NCBI GenBank assembly: GCA_024233085.1
Contig: JACKQC010000007.1
Coordinates: forward strand, 154,213-218,212
DNA from: Akkermansiaceae bacterium
GTDB lineage: Bacteria > Verrucomicrobiota > Verrucomicrobiia > Verrucomicrobiales > DEV007
Direction of reading: 5' to 3'
DNA: 64,000 nucleotides
The first letter of the stretch is position 1; every line of letters begins with the position of its first letter. The notes under the pieces were generated by a model that worked only from the letters and a program-made list of their open reading frames with translations, ran no database searches and was not told the origin of the DNA. A program made the position numbers and the translations under genes. This document shows, in pieces, positions 1 to 7,684 of the stretch.

Positions 1-229
1 ATATCCGGGACTCAAGGCCTGGGAGCAGGCCTTCGACGCGGGCGAGGCCGAGGCCGGCTGCACCATCCATCTCGTGGACGCCGGCGTTGACACCGGCGAG
101 ATTCTCGGTCAGGCTCGCGTGCCGGTCCTGTCCGGCGACACCCCCGACACGCTCTACCGGCGCATCCAGCGCGAGGAATACCGGCTCTACCCTCAAGTGA
201 TCGGCGAATACGGAAGAAAACGGCGATGA
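1..229 (+). CDS. purN: Phosphoribosylglycinamide formyltransferase, C-terminal part
   Basis: The window opens inside this gene; about 75 codons remain, in the frame starting at base 2. PurN transfers a formyl group from 10-formyl-tetrahydrofolate to GAR in purine synthesis, in the cytoplasm. What is visible is the family's C-terminal signature: a CTIHLVDAGVDTGEIL stretch, then Q..V.V...DT...L..R....E...YP. The N-terminal half with its catalytic Asn and His is outside the window. The stop overlaps the next start as ATGA (226-229), which suggests translational coupling to the esterase-hydratase gene, although no functional link is evident. Confidence 0.85.
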   Translation, partial: YPGLKAWEQAFDAGEAEAGCTIHLVDAGVDTGEILGQARVPVLSGDTPDTLYRRIQREEYRLYPQVIGEYGRKRR

Positions 230-2022
230 AAACGTTCGCGATACGATTTCTGATCACGACGGTTTGGCCGGCGCTCCTTTTCTCGATGGGAACGGCCGCC
301 GAACCCACCGCCATCCTCGACCTCTGGCCCGCGGGCCAAATGCCTGGAGAACCGGCCAAGATCGACGGCCCCGAGCGTGATCTCACCAAGCCGGAGGACA
401 AGCTCATCGCCGGCGAACGCATCATCAAACTCGGCCACGTCGCCACGCCGCAGATTCACGTCTTCCTACCGCCGAAGGAGAAGGCCAACGGCGCCGCCGT
501 CGCCGTCTGTCCGGGCGGCGGATTCAGCATCCTCGCCTGGGACCTGGAGGGCACCGAGGTCGCCGCGTGGCTGAACCAATTGGGAATCGCCGCCGCCGTC
601 GTGAAATATCGCGTGCCAACCCGTGAACTCGGCGAGGACGCCGCGCCGTCGCCCGGCGATCCGTCCGTCATCGCCGAGAAAAAGGCGCTCGGTCCCCTGA
701 TGGACGCCCAGCGCGCCCTGTCCCTGCTGCGCTCCCATGCGGAGGAATGGCGGATCGATCCGGCGCGGGTCGGAGTGATGGGATTCTCCGCCGGCGGCCA
801 GACCGCAGCGCTCGCCGCCGTGTCGCTCGGCAAACGCGCCTATGCGAACATCGACGCCGCGGACGAGGCTCCCTGTCGGGCGGATTTTGCGATGGTGATC
901 TACCCCGGTGGCCTCGCCGATCCCGAGACGGGAGCCCTCCGCCCGTTCTACCCGGTGAGCGAAGCCACGCCGCCCATGTTTTTCGTCCACGCCGCCGACG
1001 ACCGCGTGACGCCGCTGTCGAGCACCGCCCTGTTCACCGCGCTGAAGCTGGCCGGGGTGCCGTCGGAACTCCACGTCTTCGCCCAAGGCGGCCACGGTTA
1101 CGGCCTCCGCCCCACCGAACTCCCCATCACCCAGTGGCCGGAGCAGGCGGAGGCTTGGCTGAGGACTTCGGGCTTCCTCGGAGGCGCCGGCGACCCAACA
1201 GGGTCTGGTCACCCACCTAACCCTGTTGCCTCGGCGACCCAACCCTCTTGGGTCGCGTTTGCCGACGGGCTCTCCGAAGCGATGACGGCGGGAAAACCGC
1301 TAGCCTCCTTTTCGGCCGCCTTCCCGGAAGCCACGCAGGCGGAGGCCGAATCGGTCCAGAAACGGCATGTTGGGAACCTGCTGAAACACGATTCGCTTGG
1401 CGGGACCAAAGGCGCGGTGGTGGGCGAGGCCGGGCAGAAAGCGTTCGGAATCGACGCGCCGTTGAGCGCCGTGCTGTTTCAAAGCGGCTGGCTCGAGGCA
1501 AGTGACGAGCCGACGGTCACCATCCGGGAAGGCGCCCTTCCCGGCGTCGAGACGGAGATCGGCATTCTCCTGGGCGAACCGATCACGAAACGGATCGAAT
1601 CCATCGAAGACCTGAAGCGCCACGTCCGCGCCGTCGTTCCCGTCATCGAACTCCCCGCCGGACGTCATGCTTGGCCGAACCCGCCCAAGCCGACCGATCT
1701 CGTCGCGGTCAATGTCGATTCGGATCACTACATCGTCGGCACGCCGTCGGCGACGCTCGACCTCGATCTGGACGCCATTCCCATTCGATTGAGAAAAGAC
1801 GGCGCCGTCGTCAACGAAACGTCCGGCGGTAACGCGCGCCACGGGCAGTGGTGGAATTTCCTCCGGCAAGTGAACTGGGCCGTCGCGCAAGGATACGATC
1901 TCAAGCCCGGCCATCTCGTGATCACGGGCGCGCTCGGAAAGATCGGCAGGGATGGCGCCGGCCGTTACGAGGCCGATTTCGGTCCGCTGGGGACGATCCG
2001 CTTTGCGCTGGAGGGACCGTGA
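226..2022 (+). CDS. Secreted esterase fused to a 2-keto-4-pentenoate hydratase-like domain
   Basis: 598 residues with two parts. Residues 1-25 look like a signal peptide. Residues 30-320 are an alpha/beta hydrolase of the acetyl-xylan esterase/BD-FAE type, with an oxyanion-type PGGG (97-100), nucleophile motif GFSAGG (Ser188), an acid near Asp259 (ADDRVTP) and His290. Residues 345-598 resemble the MhpD/fumarylacetoacetase-like hydratase fold: KHDSLGGTKGAVVGEAG, an ETEIGILLGEP metal-binding stretch and GHLVITGALG near the end. Family knowledge puts the first part outside the membrane and the hydratase in the cytoplasm, so the fusion is odd. The join (residues about 323-344) is encoded by a copy of the window's 41-bp palindromic element plus an extra hairpin, so the fusion may result from that insertion. 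Whether the hydratase half works is unknown. Confidence 0.75.
   Translation: MKTFAIRFLITTVWPALLFSMGTAAEPTAILDLWPAGQMPGEPAKIDGPERDLTKPEDKLIAGERIIKLGHVATPQIHVFLPPKEKANGAAVAVCPGGGFSILAWDLEGTEVAAWLNQLGIAAAVVKYRVPTRELGEDAAPSPGDPSVIAEKKALGPLMDAQRALSLLRSHAEEWRIDPARVGVMGFSAGGQTAALAAVSLGKRAYANIDAADEAPCRADFAMVIYPGGLADPETGALRPFYPVSEATPPMFFVHAADDRVTPLSSTALFTALKLAGVPSELHVFAQGGHGYGLRPTELPITQWPEQAEAWLRTSGFLGGAGDPTGSGHPPNPVASATQPSWVAFADGLSEAMTAGKPLASFSAAFPEATQAEAESVQKRHVGNLLKHDSLGGTKGAVVGEAGQKAFGIDAPLSAVLFQSGWLEASDEPTVTIREGALPGVETEIGILLGEPITKRIESIEDLKRHVRAVVPVIELPAGRHAWPNPPKPTDLVAVNVDSDHYIVGTPSATLDLDLDAIPIRLRKDGAVVNETSGGNARHGQWWNFLRQVNWAVAQGYDLKPGHLVITGALGKIGRDGAGRYEADFGPLGTIRFALEGP
1192..1256. repeat. 41-bp palindromic element plus extra hairpin, inside a gene
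   Basis: Bases 1192-1232 match the dispersed family: left arm GACCCAACAGGGT, 15-nt centre, right arm ACCCTGTTGCCTC with a damaged outer end. Immediately after, 1234-1256 is a separate inverted repeat with arms GCGACCCAA and TTGGGTCGC around CCCTC. The whole block is read through without a stop and encodes the linker between the esterase and hydratase halves of the surrounding gene. Confidence 0.85.
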
Positions 2023-2210
2023 TTGGTTCCCGTGGCTTGGCCATCCTGGCCAAGATTTCGCGGCATAAGCCTGCTCCGATCTAAAAAGCGTGATAACCCA
2101 AGGAGCGCCGCCTTGCCCGTTCACGGGCAGGATGCCCGTGCCACATTGACCGCCACTCTCCGAATCCGCGCGGGTTGCCACGGATCGGCATTCCATGGTA
2201 ACACCCCCGG
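2023..2210. repeat. Intergenic region with two related inverted palindromes (REP-doublet-like)
   Basis: The 188-bp gap after the fusion gene holds two 19-bp palindromes. The first is at 2036-2054 (CTTGGCCATCCTGGCCAAG) and the second at 2122-2140 (CACGGGCAGGATGCCCGTG). The reverse complement of the second shares the centre GCATCCTG-CC with the first, so they form a head-to-head pair about 86 bp apart, centre to centre. This resembles a REP doublet. No gene or clear promoter was recognised here. Confidence 0.6.
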
Positions 2211-4340
2211 ATGATTTCCCTTTCCCGACTCGGAGTTTCACTCGCCATCGCTTTGCAGGCCACCGCGGCGGTCCACGGCCAGACGGACCGCCCCAACATC
2301 ATTCACATCATGGCCGACGACCTCGGCTACGGGGATCTCGGCTGCTATGGTCAGAAGGTCATTCAGACGCCGAATCTCGATCGCATGGCGGCTGAGGGAT
2401 TGCGCTTCACCGATCACTATGCCGGTCACACCGTCTGCCGCCCCTCGCGGCTGGTGGTCTGGACGGGGCGGAATGTCGGCCACACCGGCCTGATCGGGAA
2501 TCGGGATCGAAGCCTCACCGGCACGGAGCAAACTGTGGCGAGACGGCTTCAGGCGGCTGGCTATGCGACCGGAGGCGTCGGCAAATGGGCGCTCGGCAAT
2601 GTGGACGCCCCCGCCCAGGTGGACACTCCCGGTCACCCGATTCACAATGGTTTCGACAACTGGTTTGGCTACCTCAACCAGGGAAACGCCCACAACTATT
2701 TCCCCCCCTTTCTCTGGGACAACCTCGAACCGTTCGCGCTGTCCGGAAATGTCCTCATGACCGACGCGGACGACCCGAACGCCCGCGGGCGCGTGTCCAA
2801 AAAACGCGTCACTTGGTCGCACGACACCATGACCGAGCGCGCTTTCGCTTTCGTGCGGCGGAACGCGGACAAGCCGTTCCTGCTCCACATTCACTGGACC
2901 ATTCCCCACGCCAACAACGAAGGCGGTCGCGTGCTCGGTGACGGGATGGAGATTCCCGACCACGGGATCTATGCGGACAGGGATTGGCCGAATCCGGAAA
3001 AGGGCTTCGCCGCGATGATCACCCGGATGGACGCCGATGTCGGACGGCTGTTCGACCTGCTCAAGGAATTGGGAATCGACGGGCGTACCCTCGTCCTCTT
3101 CACCTCGGACAACGGCGCCCACCAGGAGGGTGGGCATCAGGTGGAATTCTTCGATTCGAACGGCCCGCTGCGCGGCTTCAAACGCTCCATGCACGAGGGC
3201 GGCATCCGCGTGCCGCTGATCGCCCGCTGGCCGGGAAACATCGCGCCCGGCACGGAAAGCGATCATCCCTCGGCCTTCTGGGACTACCTCCCCACCGCCT
3301 GCGAAGTCGCCGGCGTCGAGCCGCCTCCGGGGATCGACGGCATTTCTTATCTACCGACTTTGCTGGGCAAACCCAAGGAGCAAAAAACGCACGAGTACCT
3401 CTACTGGGCCAGTTCGGAGGGTGAGACCTCCGTCGGGATTCGACAGGGAAACTGGAAGCTGGTGCAGTATCGGACCAAAACTCCCAAAGCCGCCAAAGGC
3501 GACGCCACATCGCCAACTCCTCCCAAGCCGGACTGGCGGCTCTTCGACCTGACCACCGACCTCGGCGAAGACCGTGACATTGCCGCCGAACATCCCGACA
3601 TCGTCGAGAGGCTCAAGGCATCAGCCTACCGCGACGAACTGGCCGGACTCGATCCGCCAAAAGACGCGGCGGCTTCGGAGGAGAAGCAAATCGTCATCGC
3701 CCTGGTGGGCGATTCCACCGTCACCGACTCGGCCGGCTGGGGGCTCGCCTTCGCGGGCAAGTTCCGATCGAATGTCCGGGTGCTCAACTTTGCCGCCGGC
3801 GGCCGCAGCGCCAAGAGTTGGCTGGCCGAGGGGCGGCTCCCCGCCGTTCTGGAGGCAAAGCCGGACTACGTGTTCATCCAGTTCGGTCACAACGGCCAGC
3901 CGGGCAAGGGTCCCGAGCGCGAGACCGACCCGGCGACCACCTACCGCGATTACCTGCGACAATATGTGAAGGAATTCCGCGCCATCGGCGCCGAGCCGAT
4001 CCTCGTCAGTTCGGTGACGCGCCGGGATTTCATCGCGGATGGAACGATCCGCACGCAACCCACCGCGGACGACTCCTATGGCGAGGGTGTCACGCGACCG
4101 CTGCTGCCCTGGGCCGAAGCGGCGAAGACCGTCGCGGCCGAGGTGGATGCGCCTTTCATCGACCTCTACCGGGCCAGCGTTGCCTATCACAACCGGATCG
4201 GCAAAGCGGCGAGCGCCACCTTCAGCCCGAAGCCCGGCGACATCACCCACTTCAACGAACTCGGCGCCGAAGCCATCGCGAACCTGGTGGTCGCCGAGCT
4301 ACGAAAAGCGGAGCCGAAATTGGCGAAGTCGCTCAAATAG
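2211..4340 (+). CDS. Secreted sulfatase fused to an SGNH (rhamnogalacturonan acetylesterase-like) hydrolase
   Basis: 709 residues. A signal peptide ends near residue 24 (AAVHGQ). Residues 27-480 are an arylsulfatase: metal-binding MADDLGYGD (Asp36/37), the C-x-P-S-R site CRPSR at 76-80 whose Cys becomes formylglycine, and LFTSDNGAH further on. Residues about 493-709 are a second enzyme of the SGNH type: GDST block near 500, FGHNGQ near 560 and D-ITHFNELG near 676. Together they could remove sulfate and acetyl groups from the same sulfated polysaccharide, outside the cytoplasm. Activity would need a formylglycine-generating enzyme, which is not in this window. The start has no Shine-Dalgarno sequence. 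Sulfatases are abundant in Verrucomicrobia and Planctomycetes; this domain pairing is less usual. Confidence 0.85.
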   Translation: MISLSRLGVSLAIALQATAAVHGQTDRPNIIHIMADDLGYGDLGCYGQKVIQTPNLDRMAAEGLRFTDHYAGHTVCRPSRLVVWTGRNVGHTGLIGNRDRSLTGTEQTVARRLQAAGYATGGVGKWALGNVDAPAQVDTPGHPIHNGFDNWFGYLNQGNAHNYFPPFLWDNLEPFALSGNVLMTDADDPNARGRVSKKRVTWSHDTMTERAFAFVRRNADKPFLLHIHWTIPHANNEGGRVLGDGMEIPDHGIYADRDWPNPEKGFAAMITRMDADVGRLFDLLKELGIDGRTLVLFTSDNGAHQEGGHQVEFFDSNGPLRGFKRSMHEGGIRVPLIARWPGNIAPGTESDHPSAFWDYLPTACEVAGVEPPPGIDGISYLPTLLGKPKEQKTHEYLYWASSEGETSVGIRQGNWKLVQYRTKTPKAAKGDATSPTPPKPDWRLFDLTTDLGEDRDIAAEHPDIVERLKASAYRDELAGLDPPKDAAASEEKQIVIALVGDSTVTDSAGWGLAFAGKFRSNVRVLNFAAGGRSAKSWLAEGRLPAVLEAKPDYVFIQFGHNGQPGKGPERETDPATTYRDYLRQYVKEFRAIGAEPILVSSVTRRDFIADGTIRTQPTADDSYGEGVTRPLLPWAEAAKTVAAEVDAPFIDLYRASVAYHNRIGKAASATFSPKPGDITHFNELGAEAIANLVVAELRKAEPKLAKSLK

Positions 4341-4361
4341 GGGGAGAGCGGCGCGCCGTCC

Positions 4362-4637
4362 TCACTCGCGGTCTTCCATCTCGTCTTCGGCGTCTTCGTA
4401 GGCGTCCTCGTAGGCGTCTTCGAAGTCCTCCTCGTCGGCGTCGGGATGCAGGCGGTGAAGGTGACGGCTGTAGTCGTCGTCGAGACCGGCGAAGGCGTCG
4501 GAGCGTCCGACGCGCGCGCCGAAGGCTTCCGGATCGCGCTCCAGGTGGCTGAGATCTTGCTCGTTCGTCACGCACGCCGGCAGCAGCGAAAGCGCGAAAA
4601 GGGCGAGAATGGAAAGAGGAGGAAGCGGTGTTTTCAT
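4362..4637 (-). CDS. Small lipoprotein with acidic tail
   Basis: 91 residues from the Met at 4637, chosen because it gives a compact signal peptide; an in-frame Met lies 5 codons upstream. The N-terminus MKTPLPPLSILALF leads into a lipobox LLPAC, so the mature protein would be lipid-anchored. The last third is dominated by Asp and Glu with a short tandem repeat (AYED, visible in DNA as repeated 12-bp units). No domain is recognised. It lies convergent to the sulfatase, 21 bp away, and downstream of tadA on the same strand. Function unknown. Confidence 0.6.
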   Translation of the reverse strand: MKTPLPPLSILALFALSLLPACVTNEQDLSHLERDPEAFGARVGRSDAFAGLDDDYSRHLHRLHPDADEEDFEDAYEDAYEDAEDEMEDRE

Positions 4638-4697
4638 GGCGTCTGGGTACATTCACTCACGGTCGATCCGTGCCAGTGTCTCCGAATCGGTCGGAGC

Positions 4698-4738
4698 CTG
4701 TCAACCCTGTTGGGTGTCGGACTCAACCCTGTTGGGTC
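4698..4738. repeat. Palindromic-element variant with both units in the same orientation
   Basis: Two copies of TCAACCCTGTTGGGT occur as direct repeats at 4701-4715 and 4723-4737. In most other copies of the family the two arms are inverted. It sits between the lipoprotein start and the 3' end of tadA, so it could have come from recombination between two elements. Confidence 0.7.
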
Positions 4739-4756
4739 CGCCGGAAAACGGCCTAA

Positions 4757-5245
4757 CTAATTGGAGCCGGAGGTGCGGCTTTTCGTCCGCGCTTCGACGA
4801 AAAAGGTCTTCAGCAGCTGGCGGCTCTCCTCGGCGAGGACTCCGGCGGTGACGGTGGACTGGTGGTTCAGGGTTTCCTGCTGGAGCAGGTTGATGAATCC
4901 GCCGCCCGCGGCGCCGCCTTTCTTGTCATCGCAGCCGAACACGACGCGCCGGACGCGGCAGTGGACGATGGCGCCGGCGCACATGGGGCAGGGTTCCTTG
5001 GTGACGTAGAGATCGCATTCGGTGAGCCGCCAGTCGCCCAGCGCGCTTTCGGCCTGGGTAAGGGCGAGCATTTCCGCGTGGGCGGTGGCATCCTTGAGGG
5101 TCTCGACCTGATTGAAGGCGCGGGCGATGACGCGGCCGCCGGAAACGACGACGGCGCCGACGGGCACTTCCCCGGCGAGATAGGCGCGCTGCGCCTGGCG
5201 GAGGGCCTCCGTCATGAAAAACTGGTCGCTTTGCAGGTCGATCAC
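4757..5245 (-). CDS. tadA: tRNA-specific adenosine deaminase
   Basis: TadA deaminates A34 of tRNA-Arg(ACG) to inosine in the cytoplasm. The zinc-binding motifs are clear: HAEM (His and catalytic Glu) and PCPMCAGA (two Cys), with EVPVGAVVV before them and GGGFINLL after. I chose the GTG at 5245 (162 residues) because the segment DQFFMTEALRQAQ matches the first helix of known TadA; the ATG at 5215 would remove part of it. Neither start has a good ribosome-binding site. A tRNA-Leu with anticodon AAG at 40856 would be a second likely substrate, so this enzyme may have a broader range than in E. coli. Confidence 0.9.
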   Translation of the reverse strand: MIDLQSDQFFMTEALRQAQRAYLAGEVPVGAVVVSGGRVIARAFNQVETLKDATAHAEMLALTQAESALGDWRLTECDLYVTKEPCPMCAGAIVHCRVRRVVFGCDDKKGGAAGGGFINLLQQETLNHQSTVTAGVLAEESRQLLKTFFVEARTKSRTSGSN

Positions 5246-5305
5246 GGGGGGATGGCGATGAAAATGATTTTGCGGGACGGCGGGTGGCGAAGATAATGCC
5301 CTCAC

Positions 5306-5971
5306 ATGATGGACTGCAACAGGCGAATCGTCGCCCCGTCGATGCTGGCGTCGGACTGGGCGCGGGTGGGCGAGGAGGCGAGACGAGCGGAGGCGTCGGG
5401 TGGCGACTGGCTGCATCTCGATGTGATGGACGGCCATTTCGTGGGCAACATCAGCTTCGGGCCGCAATTTGTCGCCGCCGTTCGACCGGAGGTGCGCATG
5501 CCGCTGGATGTTCACCTGATGATCGAGCGGCCCGACGTCTATTTTCCGCGGTTCGTGGAGGCGGGAGCGGATGGCATCACCGTGCATGTGGAGGCTGACC
5601 ACGACGTGAAGGACACGCTGTCCCGGATTCGCGAGGCGGGATGCCGGAACGGCCTGGCGATCAGCCCGGACACGCCGTTTGACGCGGTGCTGCCCTACCT
5701 GGACGGGATTGACCTGTTGCTGGTGATGACGGTGAGGCCGGGGTTCGGCGGGCAGGCTTTTATGGAAGCCGAAACGATGCCGAAAGTGGCGGCGGGCCGG
5801 GAAGAGCGCGAGCGGCGCGGCCTGGCCTATCACATCGAGGTGGACGGCGGCATTGACGAGGCGACGGCCGCGGTGGCGGCGCGGCACGGGGCGAACGTGC
5901 TGGTGGCCGGGACGTCGCTTTTCAAGGCGCCGGACATGGCTTCGGCGATCGCCGCGATGCGGGTAGCCTGA
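5306..5971 (+). CDS. rpe: Ribulose-phosphate 3-epimerase
   Basis: 221 residues, full length. It interconverts ribulose-5-phosphate and xylulose-5-phosphate in the pentose phosphate pathway or Calvin cycle. Family motifs in order are APSMLASD, HLDVMDGHFVGNISFGP (metal ligands and catalytic Asp), DVHLMI, MTVRPGFGGQ (second catalytic Asp region just before, phosphate loop) and EVDGGI near residue 176. It starts at tandem ATG ATG; the second could also be used. Divergent from tadA with a 60-bp gap. Confidence 0.93.
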   Translation: MMDCNRRIVAPSMLASDWARVGEEARRAEASGGDWLHLDVMDGHFVGNISFGPQFVAAVRPEVRMPLDVHLMIERPDVYFPRFVEAGADGITVHVEADHDVKDTLSRIREAGCRNGLAISPDTPFDAVLPYLDGIDLLLVMTVRPGFGGQAFMEAETMPKVAAGREERERRGLAYHIEVDGGIDEATAAVAARHGANVLVAGTSLFKAPDMASAIAAMRVA

Positions 5972-5993
5972 AATAACGGGCGCGACGGGCCGG

Positions 5994-6494
5994 TCAATCG
6001 TCGCTCTCGTCGGGTTCCTCGAGGGGGAAATCGGGCAGCCCACCGCCCTGGAAACCTTTTTCGCCCATTTTCTGGAGGATTTCGGACATGTCCTCGACCT
6101 GGTCCCACACATGGGAGGCCACGTACATCGGGGCCTTCTGCTGGATGGCGAGGGCGATGCCGTCGCTGGGACGGGCGTCGATCTCGACGATCTTCTTTTC
6201 GTCGATCTCGTTGGAGGCGACGATGATGAGGCGGGCGTAGTAGACGCTCTCGTTGAAATCGTTGATCACCATCCGCTCGACGTGGGCGCCGAGCGCGGTG
6301 AGCACGTCGGCGAACAGGTCGTGCGTCTGCGGCCGCGGCTTGGGCGTGTGATGCATGAACATGGTGATCGCGGCGCCGACGGCTTGGTCGACGTAGATCA
6401 CGAACACCTTTTCGTCATTCCCCAGAAACACGGCGCACCCTCCGCTGGTGGGGAGAACCGCCTTGACTTCGATCGGGACAACGGACTTTTGCAT
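5994..6494 (-). CDS. Bifunctional nuclease domain (BFN, DUF151) protein
   Basis: 166 residues. The pattern fits the DUF151/BFN family: an N-terminal beta region ending VFLGNDEKVFVIYVD, then THDLFADVLTALGA, a beta strand with YYARLI, and the signature DARPSDGIALAI. Plant and bacterial members have been reported to have DNase/RNase activity; in bacteria the role is often unclear. The C-terminus after residue 140 is acidic (EEPDESDD) and probably flexible. Convergent with rpe, 22 bp away. Confidence 0.85.
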   Translation of the reverse strand: MQKSVVPIEVKAVLPTSGGCAVFLGNDEKVFVIYVDQAVGAAITMFMHHTPKPRPQTHDLFADVLTALGAHVERMVINDFNESVYYARLIIVASNEIDEKKIVEIDARPSDGIALAIQQKAPMYVASHVWDQVEDMSEILQKMGEKGFQGGGLPDFPLEEPDESDD

Positions 6495-6560
6495 GACGAG
6501 GGTCGGCTCGGCACAATAGGCCGGGAACCGGGGATGCGAAAATTCAAAATCCCGGCGCGT

Positions 6561-7094
6561 TCACGAATTTTTCGCTTCGAGCCGCGTCCGGTGCTCCCGG
6601 GCGACGCGGATGTATTTTTCGGCCCAGCCGCGGATGGAGGCCTGTTCGTCGCGGGAAAGGGCTCGGACGACACGTCCGGGGCTTCCCAGGACGAGGGAGC
6701 CGGGGGGAATGCGCTGGCCCTGGGTGACGACGGCTCCGGCGCCGACGATGGAGCGGGCACCGATCTCGGCGCCGTCCATGACGATGGCGCCCATGCCGAC
6801 GAGGACTTCGTCGTCGACGCGGCAGGCGTGGAGAAGGGCGCGGTGGCCGCAGGTGACATATTCGCCGACCTCGGTGCCGAGGGAGCTGGACAGGTGGACG
6901 ATGGACCCATCCTGGATGTTAGAACCGCGGCCGACGCGGATGCGCTCGATGTCGGCACGCAGGACGCACTGGTACCAGACGCTGGTGTCTTCCTCCAGGG
7001 TAACGGCCCCGCAAACGACCGCTCCGGGGGCCACAAAGGCGGTTTCGGCGAGGGTTGGCGGAGTTTGGAGGAAGGGGCAAACGGGGGCGTTCAT
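6561..7094 (-). CDS. Gamma-carbonic anhydrase-like hexapeptide-repeat protein
   Basis: 177 residues from the Met at 7094 (MNAPVCPF); an upstream in-frame Met would add a basic segment unlike the family. The protein is a left-handed beta-helix built of hexapeptide repeats. Three His that normally bind the metal are present, in VHLSS, CGHRA and LLHAC. The C-terminus has GSPGRVVR followed by a closing helix. This matches the YrdA/CaiE/gamma-CA group. Many of these lack proven carbonic anhydrase activity, so the exact reaction is open. Confidence 0.82.
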   Translation of the reverse strand: MNAPVCPFLQTPPTLAETAFVAPGAVVCGAVTLEEDTSVWYQCVLRADIERIRVGRGSNIQDGSIVHLSSSLGTEVGEYVTCGHRALLHACRVDDEVLVGMGAIVMDGAEIGARSIVGAGAVVTQGQRIPPGSLVLGSPGRVVRALSRDEQASIRGWAEKYIRVAREHRTRLEAKNS

Positions 7095-7158
7095 ACGGGT
7101 CGAGGGCCGGGAAATTCGGCGTGGAAGGCGGAAAAATGGCTGAAAAAACGAAAAAAAG

Positions 7159-7182
7159 CGCAAAAAACGCGGTTTTTTTGCG
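7159..7182. promoter_or_regulatory. AT-rich hairpin in the divergent region upstream of the HU gene
   Basis: CGCAAAAAAC and its near-complement GTTTTTTTGCG flank a GCG centre, giving about ten base pairs with one bulge. It lies between divergent starts (7094 and 7238), where a terminator is not expected. It could be a protein-binding site or attenuator for the HU gene. Another short inverted repeat (ACGGA/TCCGT) sits just upstream of the start. Confidence 0.35.
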
Positions 7183-7237
7183 GATCGCTAACGATAACAA
7201 CTTTACGGATGGAATTCCGTGACTTAAAAAGGTGGCG

Positions 7238-7513
7238 ATGAACAAGGGTGAACTTGTAGAAGCCGTGCAGAAAGCTCTGGGCGGGGACACTTCGAAGAAA
7301 GCTGCCGAAGAAGCCGTCTCAGCTGTGCTTAATGCGATCGCCTCCGGAATCAAGAAGGACAGCAATGTCCAACTCATTGGTTTCGGAACCTTCAAGGTCA
7401 AGAAGCGCGCCGCCCGCATGGGCCGCAACCCGAAGACCGGTGAAGCCATGAAGATCAAAGCCTCCAAGACGGTCGGTTTCACGCCGTCCTCGAACCTCAA
7501 GGGCAGTCTGTAA
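7238..7513 (+). CDS. HU-family DNA-binding protein
   Basis: 91 residues. HU dimers bend and compact DNA in the nucleoid. The sequence shows the classic start MNKGELVEAVQ, the FGTFKVKKRAARMGRNPKTGE arm-forming segment with its Pro at the arm tip region, and a closing SKTVGFTPS strand. The ATG at 7238 is preceded by AAGGTGG at 5-6 nt, one of the few clear ribosome-binding sites in the window. A GTG two codons upstream would overlap that site and is less likely. A strong terminator follows at 7576, so the gene is probably monocistronic. Confidence 0.93.
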   Translation: MNKGELVEAVQKALGGDTSKKAAEEAVSAVLNAIASGIKKDSNVQLIGFGTFKVKKRAARMGRNPKTGEAMKIKASKTVGFTPSSNLKGSL

Positions 7514-7575
7514 GGAAAACCGGAAGCTGGGTTCCCTTCAACCCCACTTCTCGACTCCAAACTCCAAACAATCAC

Positions 7576-7613
7576 GAAACGCGGCGGGCGAATGCCTGCC
7601 GCGTTTCTTTTTT
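7576..7613 (+). terminator. Rho-independent terminator after the HU gene
   Basis: AAACGCGGCGGGC pairs with GCCTGCCGCGTTT (one G-U pair) around a short GAAT loop, followed by TTTCTTTTTT. It is 60 bp after the HU stop and just before the 3' end of the convergent PBP gene. Confidence 0.85.
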
Positions 7614-7684
7614 GTCCGAGAGAAATCCGGAACCCCGATTCGATCGGATTCGATCCGATTCGGTCCCGTCCGGGCTTCGGCCGC

